Assembly: GCF_018780385.1 (NCBI RefSeq)
Contig: NZ_JADMJO010000035.1
Location: 62,001 to 126,000 of the forward strand
Origin: Hydrogenophaga sp.
GTDB lineage: Bacteria; Pseudomonadota; Gammaproteobacteria; Burkholderiales; Burkholderiaceae_C
Reading direction: 5' to 3'
Length of the DNA: 64,000 nucleotides
Under the pieces are notes generated by a model that was not told the origin of the DNA, made no database searches, and saw nothing but the letters and a program-made list of their open reading frames with translations. Positions 60,685 through 64,000 of the stretch are shown piece after piece. The number at the start of each line of letters is the position of its first letter. Position 1 is the stretch's first letter. The position numbers were made by a program, and so were the translations under genes.

Positions 60685-61881
60685 TCACTCGACCTTCGCG
60701 CCGGACTTGAACCACTGCCCGATCAGCGCGCGTTCCTCTTCGGTCAGGCCGGTCGCGTTGTTCATCGGCATGAGGCGCGACACCACCACTTGCTGGTAGA
60801 CCGCTTGCGCATGCTGCTTCACCGCCTCGGGTGAATCAAGTCGCACGTTCTTGGACTGCACGGCGTTGCCGTGGCACATGACGCAGCGTTGTTCGATCAC
60901 GGGCTTGAGCTGCGCGTAGGTCACGGAATCGGGTACCGCGACGGCCTGCACCGGCGCGGGCCTGAGCCCGACGATGAGCGCGATCAGCACCACAACTCCG
61001 GCGGCCGCATAAGGCCAGGGATGCGCATTGCGGCCGAGCTTGAAGCCGTGGCGCATGACGAAGAACTGACGGATCGCCGCACCCGCAAACATCATCCCGA
61101 CGAGGATCAACCAGTTCTGGGGATGGGTGTAAGTGAAGCTGTAGTGGTTGCTCAGCATCGAAAACAGCACCGGCAGCGTGAAGTAGGTGTTGTGCACGCT
61201 GCGCTGCTTGCCGCGCTGGCCATGGATCGGGTCCACCGGCCGGCCGGCCTGGATGTCGGCCACCACGGTGCGCTGGCCCGGGATGATCCAGAAGAACACA
61301 TTGGCACTCATGGCGGTGGCGATCATCGCGCCCACGAGCAGGAAGGCCGCGCGCCCGGCAAACAGCTGCGTGGCGAGCCACGCCGCCACGCACACCAGTA
61401 CCAGCACCAGCGCACCCACCTTGGCGTCGCCGTTCTTGCTCTGGCCGAGCGTGCGGCAGATCGCGTCGTACAGCAGCCAGAACACCACCAGGAAAGCGAG
61501 CGCGCCCGCGATGGCCGCGGCCGGGCTCCAAACAAACACGTTGGGATCGATCAGGTAGACGCTCGGGCTCCACAGGTACGAGATGAGGAACAGCGCAAAG
61601 CCCGACAGCCAGGTGGAATAGCTCTCCCAGTAAAACCAGTGCAGGTGCTCGGGCAGCTTGGGCGGCGACACCGCGAACTTCACCGGGTGGTAGAAGCCAC
61701 CGCCGTGCAGGGCCCAGAGCTCACCGCTCACGCCGTCTTTCTTCAGCTGTTCGTCCTGGGGCGGCGTGAGGCTGCTGTCGAGAAAAACGAAATAGAAGGA
61801 AGAGCCGATCCAGGCAATGGCCACGATCACGTGCAGCCAGCGCAGCAGCAGATTGGCCCAATCAAACAGGTAGGTTTCCAT
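60685..61881 (-). CDS. puuD: Urate hydroxylase PuuD (membrane-bound, cytochrome c domain)
   Basis: Oxidises urate to 5-hydroxyisourate at the membrane, passing electrons to its own haem. The 398-residue product has about eight transmembrane helices in the DUF989-type N-terminal domain (LLRWLHVIVAIAWIGSSFYF, HWFYWESYSTWLSGFALFLI) and a C-terminal cytochrome c with Cys333-x2-Cys336-His337 and a Met ligand in RLMPMNN. The product is the substrate of the hydrolase encoded by uraH at 63828, and xdhC lies between, so this is purine breakdown. Confidence 0.95.
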   Translation of the reverse strand: METYLFDWANLLLRWLHVIVAIAWIGSSFYFVFLDSSLTPPQDEQLKKDGVSGELWALHGGGFYHPVKFAVSPPKLPEHLHWFYWESYSTWLSGFALFLISYLWSPSVYLIDPNVFVWSPAAAIAGALAFLVVFWLLYDAICRTLGQSKNGDAKVGALVLVLVCVAAWLATQLFAGRAAFLLVGAMIATAMSANVFFWIIPGQRTVVADIQAGRPVDPIHGQRGKQRSVHNTYFTLPVLFSMLSNHYSFTYTHPQNWLILVGMMFAGAAIRQFFVMRHGFKLGRNAHPWPYAAAGVVVLIALIVGLRPAPVQAVAVPDSVTYAQLKPVIEQRCVMCHGNAVQSKNVRLDSPEAVKQHAQAVYQQVVVSRLMPMNNATGLTEEERALIGQWFKSGAKVE

Positions 61882-61999
61882 GGCACCTCAAGGCAACATC
61901 AAGGGTTGCGACTCACCACCGCGGGCGCTGTGAGTCGACTGAGGGCCGCGATTGGGCGGGAGTGCGCCCACCTGCTCCGCTGCGACCAAGTGGGCAAAG

Positions 62000-62007
62000 T
62001 GTATACA
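62000..62007. promoter_or_regulatory. TGTATACA palindrome upstream of puuD
   Basis: An 8-base palindrome inside the AT-rich part of the 140-base gap between xdhC and puuD. FCD-type GntR regulators often bind sites with a central GTATAC, and purine-degradation genes are often under such regulators, but none is encoded in this window. Confidence 0.25.
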
Positions 62008-62021
62008 ACTTTTGGAGACAA

Positions 62022-62882
62022 TCAAGGTGTTTTCGAACTGCCGGCACTGGCCTCCACGGCAAGCAACAACTGAGCCACGACCGAAGCCGCGATCACCGCG
62101 GGCACCTTGCTGACAATGCCCGGCAAGCCGATCGGGCAGGTCACGCCGCCCAGGTCCTCGGCGGAGAAACCCCGCTCCATGAGGCGATGGCCAAAGGTCG
62201 CCCACTTGGTGCGGCTGCCGATCAAACCAATGAAGGCCAGATCGTTGCGCTCCCGCTGGCGCTGCAGGCACGCTGCCACCACGTCCAGGTCTTCGGCGTG
62301 CGAGAAGCTCATGATCAGCACGCACGCGCCCGCCGGGAGGTCGCGCACGGCGGCGTGCACCGGTTCGGAATGTTCGGTGCTCACCTGCGGCGGCAGGCTC
62401 AACGGAAACACACCATCTCGGCTGTCGATCCAGGTCACGTCGAACGGCAATGGCTCCAGCGCCTGCACGATGGCGCGTCCCACATGGCCACCGCCGAACA
62501 GCGCCAGCGGCGTGTGGGCGGGCCGCAGCCGAATGCTCAGTTCCTCGCCGTGCGAAGCATCCACGGGCTCGAAGCGCAGCACCAGAGAACCGCCGCAGCA
62601 CTGGCCCAGACTGGGCCCGAGCGTGACGCGCTCGTGCCAGCCCTGAAGGGTTTCGTCAGGTTGCTCAGCCCGGCGTGCCAGGGCTTCACGGGCCTGGCGT
62701 GTGGCTTTCCACTCAAGATGCCCGCCGCCGATCGTGCCCACTTCGCCGCGTGTCGCGTCGGCAAACACCGCCATCCACGCGCCCACTTCGCGAGGAACGG
62801 AGCCCCGCGCTTGCTCAACGGTGATGAGGACCGCGGGAACGTGCGCCAGATTCAGCAGAAAGGTTTCAAGTTCGCTGAGCAT
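62022..62882 (-). CDS. xdhC: Xanthine dehydrogenase accessory protein XdhC
   Basis: Sulfurates and inserts the molybdenum cofactor into xanthine dehydrogenase. The 286-residue product has the N-terminal XdhC/CoxI domain (VLITVEQARGSVPREVGAWM, GTIGGGHLE, CCGGSLVLRF) and a C-terminal Rossmann domain (LALFGGGHVGRAIV, FIGLIGSRTKW). Catalytic subunits xdhA and xdhB are not in the window and may lie beyond the right edge. The start is the ATG at 62882; the longer frame extends into non-conserved sequence. Confidence 0.94.
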   Translation of the reverse strand: MLSELETFLLNLAHVPAVLITVEQARGSVPREVGAWMAVFADATRGEVGTIGGGHLEWKATRQAREALARRAEQPDETLQGWHERVTLGPSLGQCCGGSLVLRFEPVDASHGEELSIRLRPAHTPLALFGGGHVGRAIVQALEPLPFDVTWIDSRDGVFPLSLPPQVSTEHSEPVHAAVRDLPAGACVLIMSFSHAEDLDVVAACLQRQRERNDLAFIGLIGSRTKWATFGHRLMERGFSAEDLGGVTCPIGLPGIVSKVPAVIAASVVAQLLLAVEASAGSSKTP

Positions 62883-63056
62883 GTGTGGCGTCGACGTCAA
62901 AAAATAGGTGGGGAGAAGCAAGGTCAAACCAGGCGCGTCAGTATCAACCTTACTGTGCGAAACCTCGCAGTCCAGCCACAATACATTCCATCCACCCGTT
63001 CGTATGCGCTCTCGTGGCCATACCGGGGTCCGATCAGTTCAAACAGGCCATCCCAC

Positions 63057-63629
63057 ATGAGAGACATTGAACCCGCACCGCAACCGGCTTCACGGCCCGA
63101 TGCGCCTGTTGCAACCAACCGCGCCGGCCGTGGCTCCTGGGCATGGATGGGGGCGCTCACCGCCGCACTGCTCGCCTCTTGCGCATCCCCGCCTCCGCCC
63201 CCACCCCCGGCCCCCCCACCCCTCCCTCCGGCACTGGCTCCCGCACCACCACCCATTTCCGAACTGCCCGCGCCCGACTTCGTGTCCCACGCTGTGTCAC
63301 CGCTCGACTACCGCAAGGATGGTGCTCGGCACATCTATCAACGCAACGGCCACCGCATCTACAAAGGCCAGTTGCCGCCGCTCATGCACGCGGTGGGCGT
63401 GCTGCAGGTCGAGGTGGATGGCCGTGGCAATGTGCGCACCGTGAACTGGATGCGCGCGCCCAGCCATGTGCCCGACGTCATGCGCGAGATCGAACGCACG
63501 GTGCGCGCAGCCGCGCCCTTCCCGGCACCGGTGCGCATGGGCAGCGTCACCTACACCGACATCTGGCTCTGGGACAAGAGCGGCAACTTCCAGCTCGACA
63601 CGCTGACCGAAGGGCAGCGCAGTAAGTGA
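63057..63629 (+). CDS. Proline-rich lipoprotein with TonB C-terminal-like domain
   Basis: A 190-residue protein. A basic N-region and hydrophobic core end in the lipobox L39-A-S-Cys42, predicting a lipoprotein. Residues 44-70 are almost all Pro and Ala, a periplasm-spanning linker as in TonB, and residues 85-190 resemble a TonB C-terminal domain (AVGVLQVEVDGRGNVRTVNW, REIERTVRAAAPFPAPVRMG). Canonical TonB has a membrane helix and not a lipid anchor, and no ExbB/ExbD genes are near, so it may be a TonB-like protein of different use. It lies between xdhC (divergent) and uraH (convergent). Confidence 0.78.
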   Translation: MRDIEPAPQPASRPDAPVATNRAGRGSWAWMGALTAALLASCASPPPPPPPAPPPLPPALAPAPPPISELPAPDFVSHAVSPLDYRKDGARHIYQRNGHRIYKGQLPPLMHAVGVLQVEVDGRGNVRTVNWMRAPSHVPDVMREIERTVRAAAPFPAPVRMGSVTYTDIWLWDKSGNFQLDTLTEGQRSK

Positions 63630-63630
63630 C

Positions 63631-63825
63631 ACCCCCGCGCCGCCTGCGGCGTCACCCCCTCAAGGGGGCGGCACTGGCGGCCCGGCAAAGCCGGTTCCGC
63701 GGTGCCCTGGGCCAACTCCCCTTCCAGCGCGACGTGCCTTCACCAAGGATGCGGTGGAACTGGCTCTGCCAGGCCACTCGCATCGCACCCTTGGGGGGTG
63801 ACGCGAAGCGGCGCGGGGGGTGCAG
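63631..63825. repeat. Intergenic repeat with 38-base inverted ends
   Basis: The left end (63631-63668, ACCCCCGCGCCGCCTGCGGC onward) is repeated nearly exactly in inverted orientation at 63788-63825. Next to the left end, a 37-base AAA-loop hairpin (63670-63706) matches the element at 18954-18990, with two compensating pair changes. The whole lies between the convergent TonB-like and uraH genes and could fold into a long hairpin terminating both. No target-site duplication or transposase is visible. Confidence 0.75.
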
Positions 63826-63827
63826 CG

Positions 63828-64000
63828 TCAGCTCCCCCTGTACGTGGAGTAACTCCACGGACTCACCAGCAACGGCACGTGGTAATGCTGGTCGGTGTGC
63901 GCCACACCGAAGTCCAGCGAGACCCGGTTGAGGAAATTCGGTTCGGGCAAAGCCACGCCCCGGGCCGCAAAATAACCCCTCACGTCGAACACCAGCCGGT
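63828..64000 (-). CDS. uraH: 5-hydroxyisourate hydrolase, C-terminal part
   Basis: The last 56 residues of a transthyretin-like hydrolase, cut by the window's right edge (family length about 117). The ending [19 protein letters not shown], with the C-terminal YRGS tetrapeptide, is the signature of the HIUase family. It converts 5-hydroxyisourate, the product of PuuD, to OHCU. The stop at 63828-63830 is immediately next to the inverted repeat. Confidence 0.93.
   Translation of the reverse strand, partial: RLVFDVRGYFAARGVALPEPNFLNRVSLDFGVAHTDQHYHVPLLVSPWSYSTYRGS

Noticed and set aside
63057..63629. Canonical TonB protein
   Set aside because: A lipobox cysteine replaces the N-terminal membrane anchor and exbB/exbD are absent, so only a TonB-like label is justified.
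63652..63858. 68-codon minus-strand frame in the right-end repeat
   Set aside because: Its peptide (RNRLCRAA and APLRG) recurs in a frame at the leuD-leuB repeat, so it is translation of the repeat, not a gene.

Overview
The window is GC-rich bacterial chromosome, almost fully coded, with little or no mobile content. Gene content and order point to a betaproteobacterium of the order Burkholderiales, most likely family Comamonadaceae; Hydrogenophaga or a close relative is my best guess, by inference from synteny and protein character, not from a search. Supporting signs are the rpoE-rseA-rseB-mucD-lepA-lepB-rnc-era-recO-pdxJ-acpS block, the sdhCDAB-sdhE-gltA block next to a GntR regulator and mdh, FimV between asd and truA, and short GC-rich intergenic repeats of the CCCCTCAAGGGGG type.

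Layout. 1-4400 (minus): start of an Mrp-type Na+/H+ antiporter operon with a fused MrpA-MrpB, MrpC and a truncated MrpD. 4443-15539: a TCA-cycle supercluster. acnB, a CitE-like lyase and mdh run leftward; a GntR/HutC regulator, sdhCDAB, sdhE and gltA run rightward; a TA-rich palindrome lies in the divergent promoter region. 15652-29506 (plus): a LysR regulator, then leuC, a tiny entericidin-like lipoprotein, leuD, leuB, asd, fimV, truA, trpF, trpB, trpA, accD and a LON-domain protein, covering leucine, aspartate-family and tryptophan biosynthesis plus the first step of fatty acid synthesis.

29522-42828 (minus): nagZ, acpS, pdxJ, recO, era, rnc, a DUF4845 protein, lepB, lepA, a 524-base non-coding gap, then the envelope-stress operon rpoE-rseA-rseB-mucD and a small membrane protein. 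42862-49431 (minus): the fatty-acid/phospholipid operon yceD-rpmF-plsX-fabH-fabD-fabG-acpP-fabF. Its divergent neighbour is yceF (maf), as in E. coli, followed by an RsmI-like methylase. 50895-54402: nucleotide-sugar genes galU, manC and galE. 54390-58389 (minus): sppA, a small Rieske protein, a HAD phosphatase and the glutathione-dependent formaldehyde pair frmA-fghA. 58436-60680: a divergent MarR regulator and FAD monooxygenase. 60685-64000: purine catabolism, with puuD, xdhC, a proline-rich TonB-like lipoprotein and the C-terminal half of uraH.

Most of the window is housekeeping; I found no CRISPR array, phage, toxin-antitoxin or defence island. The most interesting signals are small and non-coding: a hairpin repeat family with a compensatory base-pair change between copies, a 38-base inverted repeat between convergent genes at the right end, an intrinsic-terminator-like hairpin in the lepA leader next to a cluster of DnaA-box-like sequences, and two regulator-operator candidates. 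Start codons were reassigned where the longest frame runs into a neighbour or lacks a plausible ATG.
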